Shown here one piece after another: positions 1 through 12,810 of a DNA stretch of 60,998 nt. The stretch's first letter is position 1, and every line of letters starts with the position of its first letter. The translations under genes and the position numbers were made by a program. Under the pieces are notes generated by a model, which ran no database searches, was not told where the DNA came from, and saw only the letters and a list, made by a program, of their open reading frames with translations. The stretch covers positions 1-60,998 of the forward strand of contig JALNQF010000249.1 of the NCBI GenBank assembly GCA_028456385.1. Reading direction: 5' to 3'. This stretch comes from Ophiosphaerella korrae (taxonomy: Eukaryota > Ascomycota > Dothideomycetes > Pleosporales > Phaeosphaeriaceae).

Positions 1-139
1 TAAGCTAATTAGATCGCAGCACTAGCTTAAGCGAGCTAATTAATAGATTCTAGGTACACCTAGAATCTATTACGCCTATCTATTACGCCTCTCTACGTAT
101 ATACTATTAAGTATCTAATTATATAACTTATCTAATACA
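1..139 (-). repeat. copia-1 3' LTR (window-truncated)
   Basis: Matches 12,685-12,810 apart from a small insertion of about 13 bases near position 80. It ends in ...AATACA at 139. The adjacent internal CCCCTTT is, on the minus strand, an AAAGGGG polypurine tract directly abutting a TG-starting LTR. This fixes both the boundary and the minus orientation. Confidence 0.85.
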
Positions 140-2388
140 CCCCTTTAGGTTAGTAACTTGTTAGTAAGCTAGATATTTATAAGATAAGTATAAGATTTTC
201 GAGGTAGTCTTAGATTTTATCTAGAGGTGCTTTATATATTGTTTAGTATTCTATTACTTCTATTAGTCTAAGCTATTTTAAGAAGCTTTCCTATTTATTT
301 ACTAGTAAGACTTTTATAAAGCTATCTACTATTATCTCTATTAATAGAGTATATTCTACTTTAATTTAGCTAGTAGAGACCTCTTGTCTTAGCTAATAAT
401 TGTAGATATTAACGTGCTAAAGCTTAGTTTGTAGCTTAGCTAGTTCTTTAGTAACAAGCTAGATTATTTAAGTATTATCGTACTAGATTGTAATATAGTT
501 TATAGAGAGCTTAATATATAGTTTATTAAGAAGTTTTAATATAAAGATTACTTTTTTTACTACTTATAATAGGGCTAGTAACTTAGCTTTAGTTATAGAA
601 GTAGTAACTATATCTTACTTATTTACTCTTTATATAATAAGCCTATTAAAAAGTTTAATTATATAGCCTTATAAACTTTTTTAGTCTATAGTATTATTAG
701 TAAAGGAAGTATTACTAGCGACTTGTAATAAGTCGCCTCTACTTAGCTAGAGTACCTTTAATCTTGTATAAGAGAGGTATATAAGTACTTAATTAGTAGC
801 TTTATAGTAAGTAGTACTTAGGTTTATAAGAAAATAAGCTAGTCGCGATATTGTAAAAGCTATATCTAGCTAAGTAGTTATAGTAGTAAATAGAAGTAAA
901 CTAATTTTGCGTTAGTATTTATTAATCTTAGATAGTATTACTAAACTAGTATAGGCCTTAAGTTTAGTAGTAGCTATAGGTGTATTGTAATAGACGTGTA
1001 GTTTATCTACGAGCTAACTTATCTTGTTAATATACGCTGCGTCTAGTAGTTAAATTATATATTACTCTCTATCTTAAATTACTTTAATACTAAGAAACTA
1101 TTAGAGATCTATTCCTCTAGTAATAGTATACTTCTCTTTTAGAAGATTAGTTACTTACTATACTTCTTTAGTCTTCTACTTATTATATACGATAATAATA
1201 TTATTTACGTAGAAAAAGATAATAATTCTATCTTTAACTATATAGTATAGTTCGTGTAGTACTATTTAAAAGCCTATAGCTTTAAGTATAGCTGTAAATT
1301 CTTTCTACTATAGGAGAGGTAAGATCTAGAGACTATATAGGGCCTTTTAGACTCTAAAGATTATACCCTTCTTTTAGTATCTCCTTAGTATTCTTATATA
1401 GATCTCTTAGTCTATTACTATATAAATAAAGGCGTTAGTTACGTTATACTATTTTAGTTTAAGATTATATTTAGTAGTAATAGCTATAAGTATCTAAAAG
1501 GATTAGCTAGCTAGTATTATAGTATAAGTCTCTTATACTATAACGTTTTGTTGCTAGTCTCTTTGTACTACAAGTTAAGCTTTATATTTAATAAATTAAT
1601 AATATTTATTAAGCTTGTACGTATATACCTATATATAGTCTAGTATCTACTAGCTAAAATACTAGATAGGTTTAGCTAGTACTTTAGTCTATAATTTTAT
1701 CTAGTAATAGCTAGTTAGGTAGGATAGCTTAGCTTCTTTAAATAACTCGCCTATTAGATAGCTTTCTAGGTTTGTTTAGTATAAGGGTAGTAATAGGAGT
1801 TAATTATAGTAGAGCTTTAGTCCTTTTGCAAGTATCCTCTTTATCTTAGCTTTGTCTACAAGTTCTCCTTAGTATTTTCTAAGGTTACCTACCTAGGTAC
1901 TAGCTATAAAGGCTACTACCTATAGTATAGTTTTAGATAAGCTATATCTATTATATACTATCGACTCTAGTTAGTCTCTAGTTATTAAATAGGCTAGCAT
2001 TACTACTAGAGGTAGAGATAGTAGAGGAGTTAGATAGTAGTCTACAATCTTTCTTCTATAGTAGTAGCTAGGTAGATCTTCTTCGCTATTTGTAGATATA
2101 TCTAACTTAGTATTATCTTTATAGAAGGACTCTATTTCTAGCTTATATACTACTACTAGGAGCTTAATTATTTTAATATAGGTAGTAATCTCTTCTAGTA
2201 TTATATATATATAGTTATCTATTAGATCCTCTATTTTACTATTAAAGATTATTTACTTGTTAAAGATTATATCCTATATACTTATTACTTTAGCTATAGA
2301 CAGCACCTAGATCTAGTAGATGTTTAATAACTAGTATCCTATAAAGTAGCTAATCTATACTTTTAGATCTAAACGTTATAGCCTTAAT
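140..2388 (-). pseudogene. copia-1 pol, RT and RNase H part (RIP-inactivated)
   Basis: Read on the minus strand from 2,388 down, the frame starts with the end of the integrase/RT linker (residues resembling ...WIGYFVGYQ then a KV..I.D stretch). It reaches the RT catalytic box at about 1,191-1,213, which reads FYVNNIIII where copia RTs have YVDD; both Asp codons show the G-to-A change RIP makes. Further down come residues like LLKEKYTITRG, matching the copia segment after the YVDD box. Lower coordinates should hold RNase H, but I cannot point to its motifs. Many in-frame TAG/TAA stops make it non-coding. The copia family is secure; subdomain limits are approximate. Confidence 0.75.
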
Positions 2389-2393
2389 TTACT

Positions 2394-2822
2394 TGTAACG
2401 GGTTGTTACTAGGGTTAACTTCCTAGTACCTAAAGGGTGTTAGTAGATTAAGAGTTAATAGTAAAAGCTTAGGTTATAATCTATAATAACTTATAAACAA
2501 TAGAAGATGTTTTGCAACTATCCTATATTAGCGTTCTGTAGTTAAAGGATTAAATTACTAATACTATCCTAATAATATATATCTTACTAACTATATACTC
2601 GTCGTAATCTATAATCTATAGTTACTAAGATTAATAGATTATAGATTGTCTTAATCTATAATCTATTAATACTAAGAGTCTATAGATTATAGATTAGCCT
2701 AGGTATCCTAGTTATATATAGTCTCCTAATTAAGGTTATTACCCTACTCGTCCTATGCTTTGTTAGCGCCTAGATCGGGACTAATTAGTTCTATCTCGAT
2801 TTCTTCTATTACACCCGTAACA
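2394..2822 (-). repeat. C1 3' LTR
   Basis: A 429-bp LTR with TG...CA ends, nearly identical to 8,991-9,419. It contains short tandem AT-rich subrepeats built on 'ATCTATAATCTATAG'-like units. It is 3' because pol runs on the minus strand towards it. Confidence 0.92.
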
Positions 2823-2900
2823 CTATCTCCCCTCTTAGGCAGGTCCTAGTTTACCTATCCTAGAGCTAGAGTTATTAGTCTAGTTTCTTTGTTAATGTAG

Positions 2901-3540
2901 AGTTCTTTATCCTCCCTTATAACTATTTTATCTACACGTCGTCGCTATCTTCTTACTAATTACGTGTTACGCAATAGTGTTAAAATATTTCCTTATTCTT
3001 ATTATACTTCTCCTAAGTTAAACCCTAAGTCTCTTCCTTATATTATTTCTACAAACAATAGTAGGGCTTATAAAGCGTGTATTCGTATAAATATACGTAG
3101 CTCTTATAACGTATCTAGTATTTCTCTTTCTAAGTGTAAGTTTATTACACTTATTCTTGCGTCTAGGCTTAACAATAATAAGGAAAGCTGTTAACTAGAC
3201 TTAAGAGAAATTACTATCCTAAATTACAGAGGCTAAAGCTAAGCGTAAGTATATCTAGGAGCTTATATAGAGTAAGCTAGTAGAGAATTAAGCTCGTCTC
3301 TCTTGTCTTTGTAAGATAAAGGCCTTAAATAATAAGAAATCAGCTAAGTAGTTAGTAGCTCTAGAAGCTAAGCTAGACTTAGATAAGGCGTTTAGTATTG
3401 CTGTAGTAGGTCTTACGCTAGACGTCTCTATCGTCTCTCTATCTATTATTAGTAATGTTAGTTCTCTTAGTTTGCTACTAGGCGTTCTAGAGGGTTTTAA
3501 CTTTAGAACTCCTCTAGTTTCTTAGGGTAATTAAGATTAT
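2901..3540 (+). pseudogene. Antisense Cys-rich/coiled-coil reading frame in the C1 3' spacer
   Basis: On the strand opposite pol, a frame is open from 2,901 to 3,194. Its core has an A-x-K-A-C cluster, SPSKC-like Ser/Lys/Cys residues and a final Cys just before a TAA that looks like a RIP-changed CAA. After a frame change the strand continues with a Lys/Glu/Leu-rich, probably coiled-coil stretch (EAKLDLDKA at about 3,370) and ends near 3,520 with GVLEGFNF. The same frame recurs in C6 (45,701-45,931) and in C7, where Cys residues are better kept (RCTKLGLTC, then CNKC). The arrangement C-xn-C-xn-C-x2-C-xn-C followed by a coiled coil recalls small fungal hypothetical proteins. No ATG start is visible, and the function is unknown. 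Confidence 0.5.
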
Positions 3541-6500
3541 CCTCTAGTTCCTATATTTTCTCCTATAGTTGTCTTTTTTTATCTATACCTATCTATTCTA
3601 CTAAGTAGTAGTTTCTTCTATTATAGAACTAGTATTATAGGATTTCTTTAACTTCTTATTCCTCTTATTCTCTATATATATCTACTTTGTACACTAGTAG
3701 TTCTACTTCTTATAGTGCTTGTTCTAGTAGAGCTATATAGAATGTTAGGTATATCCTTATCTTGTTTAGTAGCTTTAATCTAAACGTAACTAGTGTAACT
3801 TCTTTCTTAATTTTATATAGTCTTATCTTAACGTAGTCTAATTTTAAACTTAGGCGCTTACTCTTAATATTCTTTCGTACTAACTATACTTTTTCTCCCT
3901 TTCTAAATTAGGGTCCCTCTTTATACTTCTTATTATAGTACTTTGCTATTTAATTATATAGGAATTCTATATCCTATCTTAGTTAATTATATATGTCCTT
4001 AAGTTTGTTAGCGAAGTTTTCTCCTCTTAGAGACTAAGATATCTAATTTCTTAGTATCTAGTATACGTTAGGTTTAAATCTATAATTCGCAAAGAAAGGT
4101 AATACTCCTATTACTATATTCTTTGCGCTATTATATACTAGTTGTACTATAGGTAGTAGCTATACCTAATTATTCTAGTTATAATTAAGGTAGTATCTTA
4201 GGTATTATTCTACTATCTAATTTATTTGTTCTAACTATCTATCTATTTGTAGGTAATATACTATAGATATTATATATTTAATTCCTAATTGTACTATTAT
4301 CGTTCTCTATAGTTTTAATGTAAATCGTACGTCTCTATCTATAATAATCTTATCTAGTAGTCTATATTAACTAATTACGGTTCCTAGAACTTAGTATATA
4401 GTAACCTCTATCCTACTTTTTTCTTTATATAGTCTAAAGTATAAGTACTTTGTAAGTTTATCTACTATTGTTAAGATTCTATTATACTTAACCCCTAATA
4501 TTAAGTCTTTAGATTTTAGTAACTTCGTGATAAAGTCTATTGTAATAACTTCCTATAGTTATTCTAGTACTTCTACTAGTTGTAACATTCTATATAGTGT
4601 ATGTCTGTTATATTTATTTCTTTAACATTCTGTATAGTCTTATAGTACTTCTATTACTAATTGTCTTACTTTTAGAATATAGTAGTCTCGTAGTAGTCTA
4701 TCTAATATTTTCTTAATACCTTAGTAACTATATACTAGTAATTTATAGAATTGTTATATAAATTCTCTTTAGATCTTCCTTAGGATATATATTCTTCTAT
4801 ATACTTATACAAATCCTTCTTAGATTTCTAGTTTCTCTATTTCTTTAGGTACTTCTTTTATTGTTTTCTAAATCTATTTATCTAGCTTACTACTTTTCCT
4901 TTTAAGTGTTGCAGCTATTTTATGTATGTTTAAGACTAAGTGTCCTTCTTTATTCTTAACTAGAACTATACTAGTAGCACTTACTTCTTCTTGTAAGTCT
5001 AGCCTTCTACTAAAGGCGTCTATAAACTAGTTGTCTTTCTCTTTTATGTATATAATTTCTATGTTAAACGTTAACAAGTATTCCTACTATCTTATATAGC
5101 GTTACAATAATTCTTTATTTATTATAAATCCTATAAGATTCTTATAGTCTATATAGACCTTTATCTAATGTTTTGCTCCTTGTAGGTATACTCTCTATTA
5201 CTTAAATACTTTGTAGATTGCTAGTATTTCTTTGTCGTAGATTAGGTAGTTAAGTTCTACTATCTTTATTTTCTTAGAGAAGTACTCGACTAAGTATTCT
5301 TTTTTAGTCTCTAGGTCTTCCTATATTAGTGCTATTCTATAGACTAAGTTAGATACGTCTGTCTTTACTATTGCTAGTAGGTCTAGGTTATACATTCTAA
5401 TAACTAGGTTTTCTATAAACTTCTTCTTAATCTTTTTAAATACTTTGTTGCATTCCTTTATTTATTTAAATAGCGTATCTTTCTTTATAAGTCTTGTTAT
5501 TAGTTCTATATCTTTAGACTATCCTATTATTAACTTTCTATAAAAGTTAGCTAGCCTATAAAATTATTGTACCTCTTTTAGGTTTCTTAGTATTAGCTAT
5601 TTGTTAATTAACTTAATCTTTTCTAGATTAATCTTAATCTTTCCTAGTTTTATAATAAACTCTAGGAAATCTATTTCCTTTATATAGAACTTGTATTTTC
5701 TTATCTTAAGAAATATTTTAGCTTCTACTAGTTTTTCTAGTACTTTGTATATATATTATATATATTCTTCCTCTATTTCTAAGAATATAAGGATATTATC
5801 TAAGTATATAAATATAAATATATCTAAGTACTCTCTTAGTACTATATTAATCCTTTCTTAGAATACTACTAGTATATTTATTAAGCTAAATAGTATAACT
5901 AAATATTTATATAATCCCTATTATGTTCTAAATACTATTTTCTATTTATTGCCTTCTTTAATTCTAATTTAGTAGTAGGCGTTCTAGATATCTAACTTTG
6001 TAAAGATTGTTGCTTTCTATAGTTTATCTTGTATTACGTCTATCTTTAGTAAGGGGTATTAGTTCTTATTTATAACTACGTTAGTCTTTCTAAAGTCTAT
6101 ATAAGGTCTTTTATTACTTGTTCTTTTCTTGTCTATAAAGATAAGTCTATAAGCTACTAAGGATTTAGATTTTCTTATCTATCTCTTCTTTATTGCGTTT
6201 TGAATAAATACTTGTTTAATCTTTAATTCTTCTTCTATTTTCTAGTAGACTAGGCTCTATCCTACGTCTTTTCCTTCTTCTATTTCTATCGCTAAGTCCT
6301 ATAGTCGATATTCTAGAAGGTAATCTTTAGGTTCTATAAGCTATTCTTCTTATTTCTTATATTCTTCTAGGAATTCTCCCTTACAGGTGTTCTTATAGGC
6401 CTTTAACGTGTCTATTCTATAGTAGTTAATCTTTCTTGTCCTCTAATTAATGTATAAGTTAGTTATTTATAACTATAGTATACCTAATATTATATCTTAT

Positions 6501-8985
6501 TTGTTATTAATTGTCGTTATGTCTATTACTATGTTCTTAATTTCTAGTCTTTCTAACCTTAGTGTTAAAGGTGCTGTTTTAAACTGTATTAGTTCCTAGA
6601 ATAGTTTTCCTTTAATCGTGCTTAGTTGTTGAGGGTATTTCTTTGTTATATACTTTATTCCCTATATTTCTATAAACTTCTTTAATATAAAGTTTCTCGT
6701 AGCTCTACTATTAATTATTAATTGTACTTTCTTTCCTTAGTATATACCTATTTTTGTAATATATAGGCCTCCTATACCTTCTAGTTTTTCTTACTTAGGT
6801 AACTTTGTAAATTGTCCGTCTTTCTAGAGCTATAGGCCTACTTTAAGTTTATGTTCTTTGTGTTTTAGACACTTATTATATATACACTTATACTATAGTC
6901 CTCCTTAGACGTATTTCTTAGATAGTTTTAGGCTAGGTCTTACTACTATATATCTATCTTCTAGGATTATTTCCTATCCTTAGATATTTTCTACTAGAAT
7001 TACTCTCGTGTAGTTATAGCCTCTTCTTCTTATAGGCTATACGCTATTATTTACTTTAGGGTTTCTATATATAATACAATTCTTGTCTAGGTATAATATC
7101 TATAATACTTTAAAGTATGCTAAGTGTTTTAGATCTGTTATTTTATTATCCCCTTCTTAGTATTTACTTTTACTAGGTGTATCTATTATTAGGATATAGT
7201 ATACTACTAGTACTCTTAGTATATAGGCTTCGTTAATCTATCGCGTCTTTCTTGTAAAGTATTACTATTCTCTTTTTATAGGTATTCTTCTTACTATAAC
7301 TATATGTTGCTTTATCTATTCTTAAAATAGTATAAACTTTATTTCTTTAGGATTACGTTCTTTCTAGTCTTTATACGCTTCCTCTATACTTATAACTAGT
7401 AAGTATTTCTAAACAAACTTCTATTCTTTGTTTTATTCCTTTATATTACTTGTTATATAGCTATTGTAACTATATATTATTAGCTAGGTATACTCTATAT
7501 CTCTTATACTAACTTGTCTCTTACTTCTTTATAGTCCTTTAGAGGTAGTTGTAGTAGTCTCTTTATCTAGTGCTAGTCCTTTAGCCTAGATTAATAGTAC
7601 TAGGGGCTCTTCCCCTTCTAGATCTTCTACTAGTAGGTCTATTACTTAGGCTATTTCTTCTAGCTAAGCTTTTGTTCTTTCTTTTATTACAGCTGCTCTC
7701 TATCTCTATTATAAGAAGTATCCTACTCTCTATTTACTAGAAAGATATATATAGTAGTTGTCTTTATAACAAAAGGTCTAATAGAGTATTGTATATTATA
7801 TTTCTTTACTCCTAGCTACCTTCTCCTAAGGTTTAGCTTGTACTTATAGTGCTTCTTTCTTCTTCTCTATTATTTTTAACTAAGTTTCTTTCTTTAGGTC
7901 CTTACTTTTGTAGTCTTTTGTAAAGTATCTAGGTTTCCTATATTTATAATATACTGTGTCCTTTCTCTTTTGCGATTAGTAGTCTTTCGTATAGTAGCCT
8001 AGTTTGCTACAATTAAAGTACGTAAAGTCTTTATTCTTCTTTTTCTTTCTATCTTTATTAGCGTTAAGGATTATAGGGTCTCCCTTATTATAGTTCTAGG
8101 TGTAACCTCTGTATTTGTTCTTCTTCTATTCTTAAAGATTATTGTTAATTTATATTACCTATTACTTTAGGGCTTCTAGTATCCTTAGTTTCTCTATGTG
8201 TATTATCTCGTATTAGATCTTAGAGTTTAGTCCTTGCTTAAATCGTAATATTAAAGCTAACTTATTCTATTCTATATTCTAGGATAGTTATTTAAACTAT
8301 AATACGTACTTTAGAATACTTTAACTTTGTATAAGCTTCTCTAGCTATTCTTTAGCTTATTAGGTAACGTCTATATCTCTAAATACTACTCTTATTTGTT
8401 TAGTAAAGTACTTGTAACTTCTAAAAATAGCTCTAGTTTCGTCCTTTTAGGTTATTAGAGAGTGTATTGTATAGTCTATCTAGTAAGGTTTGTACTATCT
8501 TATCGCGTCTTCCTCGAGGTGCAACCTAATATATATTACTTTCTTTTCTTCCGTGTTAAAGTATAGTACTTGTACATCTATCTAGAGTTATGCTAAGGCA
8601 ATAAAGGGTCTTAGTTTCTCCTTTGTTCTATCAAACTTCTTAAGGACAAGTATCTTAGGTAGTTTCTTTGTTGTACTTATTACTAGACGTTGTATAATTA
8701 GTTCTATCTAATTCTAACTTTTAATAATAGCTTTAATCTATACTTTATTCTACTTTGCGTAATCTTGTAGTTCCTTGTTCTATGTTTCTAAAGCATTGAT
8801 TACTATTTTTATATCTTCTTTGTCTAAGATTAGATTATTAATTTAGTCCTTAATTATTTCCTATGCGGTGCTGTTAGACTTATAACTGCTCTTAGGGGCT
8901 TTACTTGTTTTAGTTAAACTTTCTACTATCGTGTTAGCTAGACTGTACGCTACTTACGCTTCGCTTCTTGCAATAACTAAATTAG
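3535..8985 (-). pseudogene. C1 gag-pol (chromovirus polyprotein, RIP-inactivated)
   Basis: Minus strand, right to left. Gag begins just inside the 5' LTR (about 8,980) and holds two adjacent CCHC zinc knuckles at about 7,920-8,022 (one still reads YFNCSK). Protease lies at about 6,700-6,745 and reads NSRAT where the family has an Asp-Ser/Thr-Gly active site. The RT box at about 5,795-5,808 reads YLDN for YxDD. RNase H begins near 5,375 (T-D-V-S). Integrase has catalytic Asp contexts at about 4,530-4,548 (TIDFIT) and 4,330-4,347 (IIDRD). A chromodomain lies at about 3,560-3,670 (EVKEIL...YYLVK*IGID). Many TAG/TAA stops replace Gln and Trp codons. Confidence 0.88.
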
Positions 8986-8990
8986 CAAGG

Positions 8991-9419
8991 TGTAATAGGT
9001 TGTTACTAGGGTTAACTTCCTAGTACCTAAAGAGTATTAGTAGATTAAGAGTTAATAGTAAAAGCTTAGGTTATAATCTATAATAACTTATAAATAATAG
9101 AAGATGTTTTGCAACTATCTTGTATTAGCGTTCTATAGTTAAAGGATTGAATTACTAATACTATCCTAACGATACACATCTTACTAACTATATACTCGTC
9201 GTAATCTATAATCTATAGTTGCTAAGATTAACGGATTATAGATCGTCTTAATCTATAATCTATTAATACTAAGAGTCTACAGATTATAGATTAGCCTAGG
9301 TGTCCTAGTTATATGTGGTCTCCTAATCAAGGTTGTTACCCTACTCGTCCTATGCTTTGTTAGCGCCTAGATCGGGACTAATTAGTTCTATCTCGATTTC
9401 TTCTGTTACACCCGTAACA
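8991..9419 (-). repeat. C1 5' LTR
   Basis: A 429-bp LTR pairing with 2,394-2,822. On the minus strand it is followed directly by the gag leader (TTGCTAATTTAGTTATTGC...). That leader is shared by all family copies, and I see no obvious tRNA primer-binding site in it. Confidence 0.92.
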
Positions 9420-9424
9420 TTACT

Positions 9425-12400
9425 ATACTACGTATTATTAGTTATTATAAAGGCTTTACACCTATATACTTTTAAGTAGGCTAAGTTTAGCTTTCTTGTT
9501 AATACTATAATTCCTTAATTTTTAGTAACTTTTGTAAAGAATACTTTATATAGTGTCTTCTAGTTGTTTAAGTAACTTAGCGTTTAATTGTATAGGTAGA
9601 CTCTAGCCTATATAATTTTAGGCTAAAGCTCTTATAGTAGATTTACGTAAAGTTATATAGTATATAACTTTTCTTTATTAATTCTTCTAGCTCGCTTAGC
9701 TCTTCTATTTTAGGCTTAAGTATCTAGAGCTAATAGTTTAATAGTAATACCTTACGAGTTTAACTAGCGCTAGACCTCTAGTTTTACTGTTGTAATCTCG
9801 TTATTAGCTTTAATTACCTTAACTAAGATACTGTACTAATTCTTTAAGAAGAGAGTTAAGTTTAATAGCATCTTAATAATTAATTTAGCTAACTAGTTAT
9901 TAGTAAAGTAGAAGTCCTACTATAGTTTTAAGTACTTATTAGTAATAAGTATCTAGCTTTTCTCTTTAGTAACGCTTTGTACTTTATATAAGTAGAAGTT
10001 AATAGAGAGTTTTTCTCTTAGTCTTTTATAACTAATTCTTAGTATATAGCTAATTTACTACTTTATCTTAGCTTTACTATATATATTATACTAGACTATA
10101 GATACTCTTTTTATACGTACCCCTTAAGCTTACTAGATAAGGTGTTCGATTATAGCTAGTCCTAGATAGCTAAGTCTCTTATACTATAGTAGTACTAGTA
10201 CTTTAATAGTCTAAGGTTTATAGGTATAGTACGCTACTTAGTATATAAGATTATATAGTAAATAATACTTAAGTACCTATTAACTATAGATCTTAGTAAG
10301 GTATCTAATTATTTATCTATTAGGCTTATTTAGAGTTATTAGCTTAGATTAAGTGTTCTACTATATTCCTCTCTACTAGAGTAGCTAGAAAGAGACTAGG
10401 TTATAAAAGATATCTAGGTATATAGCTACGTTATATAGAACTAGTTTATTTTCTATTAACTAGTTTTTTAGTGTAAGGGTAAGAGATCTATATCCTTTTA
10501 CCTATATCTTTAACTTACCCGCCTATATATAATTATTTAGCCTTAATAGACAATAGTTATATATACGAGTTAAGTTGTTTATAATATAGTAGGTTAAACT
10601 AGAGTCTAGGATAAAGGAATTCTAGAGAGGGTAGGTATTGTAGGTATTCTTTATAGTTTTAGTAACGAAAATACTCTTAATACTTAATATTTACTAGCCT
10701 TCTAGTTAATCTTCTTTATAGATTTTAGTAATCTAAGGTAACTTAGCGTATAGTTCTATATAAGGCTTTATTTAATACTTTAACTATCTTCTTATTAGTT
10801 TTTGTAAAGTTATATTATACTTACGTTTATAATTAATAAGCTCTTTTAGAGTCTTACTTAGAGTCTACTAATCTAGTACTTTGTTAAGATTAATATAGTA
10901 GTAATTACTAAGTTTATAAGGTCTTTTGTAAGCTAAGTATTATTTACTTATAGCTCTTTAACTTATTATTTAGTTAACGTTAGTATTACTACTACGTATA
11001 CATTAATTACAAGGTCTACCCTATTTATTAAGTAGTGCGCTATCTATAAGAGAAGCGTCCCTAGTCTTACTCTAAGTAGTATTACTACTAGTAGTATAAA
11101 GTAAGGTATTATCTACTATAAAAGTAGCTTTACGCCTCCCTATATTTAGGAGATAGTATACTATTATATACTTATAGTAGCGTTTTATTATCTCTTTCTA
11201 GTTTATACTAGGTAATAGCCTTTTATTATCTTAAAAGGTTATAGACTAAATTAGTACTGCGTGTTTAATAGCTACTAAAAAGTTTTAAGTAATTATATTA
11301 ATTTGTAGTAACTCTACTACTTAATATGTTTTAGCCTTAGTAGTAGCGTAGTTATACTTAGCTATCTATATATCCTAATTTACTAGGCTTCTTATAGGCT
11401 TAAGTAATTTAAGGTATCTATTACGTGTACGCTCTTACTTAATACGCTTATCTACGCTAATAGTTTACTTTAGGTTTAATAGCTACTAACGTAGAAATTA
11501 GTTTAGTAGGTAGTACGTACGTAGTAGATGTAGCGAGACTAAAGATTAGATAAACGTTATAATATACTAGAGACTTAACTACTCCTTTTTATACTCGTGT
11601 TAGTTACTATAGTATTACTTAGCTAATATTTTATAGTATTTAAGGTCTTCTTTAAAAGCTTTATAACTAGTAGCTAAGAGTTTAGACTACTACGTAGGAG
11701 TCTTAACACCTAATACTAGAGTATAGTTAGCTATTACTAGAGCTCTAATTAGTTCTAGTCTCTAAATTAGCTAGGTAGAAGATTCTAGGTTAATCTTATC
11801 CTAAATATTATATACTACGTATCTAGATTGTAGTTAAATTATCTATATAGTGTAATCCTTATTAGTCTTTAACGTTATAGTTAGATTGTATTAGGTTATA
11901 CTAGCTATCTTGTTTTAGCTTTAAGTTACAAGAAAGTAAGAGATTGTTACTTTTTAGAGTGCGCTTTAGTTAAGGCTAAGTATAGTACTTAGCTTAATTT
12001 AAGAGTTATTAGAGGGCTACTAGAGGGTAGGAGATTTACGCCCTTTTTAAAGATACTTGTAGTACTACTAGAGGGTAAGAGAATAGTACTTTTTACTAAC
12101 GCGCGTAGGGCTACTAGAAGGTAGGAGATTAGTACTTTTTGCTAATACTCTTTATAGTGCTTAGCTTAATACTCGAGTTAATACTTAAGTTAATACTTAA
12201 GTTAATATAAGTAGATGCTAGTTTACTTAACTTAGTTAAGGTAGTAAGTCTCTTAATTATTAGATTTAAAGGAGGTTATAGTAATTTAATAAAAAGGCTT
12301 TTTTATAATAGCTATATAAGAGCCTTATTAGAGAGGGATACTAAGGCTTTTAGAAAAGCCCTTTTTTAGTTAGTTACCTATAACTTGAAAGTAATAAGTA

Positions 12401-12660
12401 TAAACTAAGTAGATTTTTTTATTTTTTCTATCTCTAGCCCTACGCTCTATTTATATATCTACGATATAGTAGTCTTAGCTAGGTCTCTTAAGATAGTAGT
12501 AAGCTAGATCTTTAACACCTCTTCTATTAAGGTGCTAGTTTCTTTATTATATTAGTTATACTAACGTAGTCTATCTCTTTATATATAAGATTCTTTGTTT
12601 AATTCCTTTATTTATAAAAGTTAAGGCTATAATCCTTTTAGCTATAGTAGGGTTAGTAGC
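9425..12660 (-). pseudogene. copia-1 gag, protease and integrase part (RIP-inactivated)
   Basis: Minus-strand continuation of copia-1 on the 5' side of the C1 insertion. Near 9,425-9,500 the frame reads LKVYRCKAFIIT, the conserved copia integrase C-terminal segment (normally L-x-V-F/Y-G-C-x-A). Its Gly has become Arg by the RIP change. It continues across C1 into 2,388 and below. Upstream (higher coordinates) should lie the integrase core, protease and gag, but I cannot place their limits because stops are dense. Confidence 0.65.
12010..12150. repeat. Short imperfect tandem repeat in the copia-1 5' region
   Basis: Three imperfect units built on 'GGCTACTAGAGGGTAGGAG' followed by 'ATTAGTACTTTTTGCTAA'-like sequence occur in a row. 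They sit between the 5' LTR and the gag part of copia-1. There is no regular spacer structure, so this is a minisatellite, not a CRISPR array. Confidence 0.6.
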
Positions 12661-12668
12661 TTAGTAAT

Positions 12669-12810
12669 TATTACGCCTATACGCTAAGCTAATTAGATCG
12701 TAGCACTAGCTTAAGCAAGCTAATTAATAGATTCTAGGTATACCTAGAATCTATTGCGCCTCTCTATATATATACTATTAAGTATCTAATTATATAACTT
12801 ATCTAACACC
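12669..12810 (-). repeat. copia-1 5' LTR
   Basis: A 142-bp LTR matching 1-139 and the third copy at 60,121-60,257. It contains an internal palindrome (ATTCTAGGTATACCTAGAAT). Its right edge abuts the C4 chromovirus fragment. Confidence 0.82.

Larger units (their letters stand above)
2394..9419 (-). mobile_element. Full-length Ty3/gypsy chromovirus C1 (7.03 kb)
   Basis: Two 429-bp LTRs (2,394-2,822 and 8,991-9,419) bound the element, both starting TGTAA and ending TAACA. A 5-bp target duplication TTACT lies at 2,389-2,393 and 9,420-9,424, inside the copia-1 integrase/RT region. The minus-strand interior shows gag with two zinc knuckles, protease, RT, RNase H, integrase and chromodomain. More CA/TG survives in its LTRs than in C3 or C5, so it may be among the younger copies. 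It is the best guide to the family's intact layout in the left block. Confidence 0.93.
1..12810 (-). mobile_element. Ty1/copia LTR retrotransposon copia-1, interrupted by chromovirus C1
   Basis: Short LTRs of the same sequence lie at the window start and at 12,669-12,810. Coding relics between them read on the minus strand in copia order (gag, integrase, RT, RNase H from right to left). Removing the inserted chromovirus C1 and its duplicated TTACT leaves about 5.8 kb, normal for copia. The interrupted frame rejoins across C1: integrase C-terminal residues on the right (9,425 upward) continue into integrase/RT-linker residues left of 2,389. The first roughly 16 bases of the left LTR lie outside the window. 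All frames carry RIP-type stops, so the copy is dead. Confidence 0.88.

Noticed and set aside
12010..12150. Possible CRISPR-like array
   Set aside because: Units are imperfect, adjacent and without unique spacers. The organism is a fungus and the repeats lie in copia-1.
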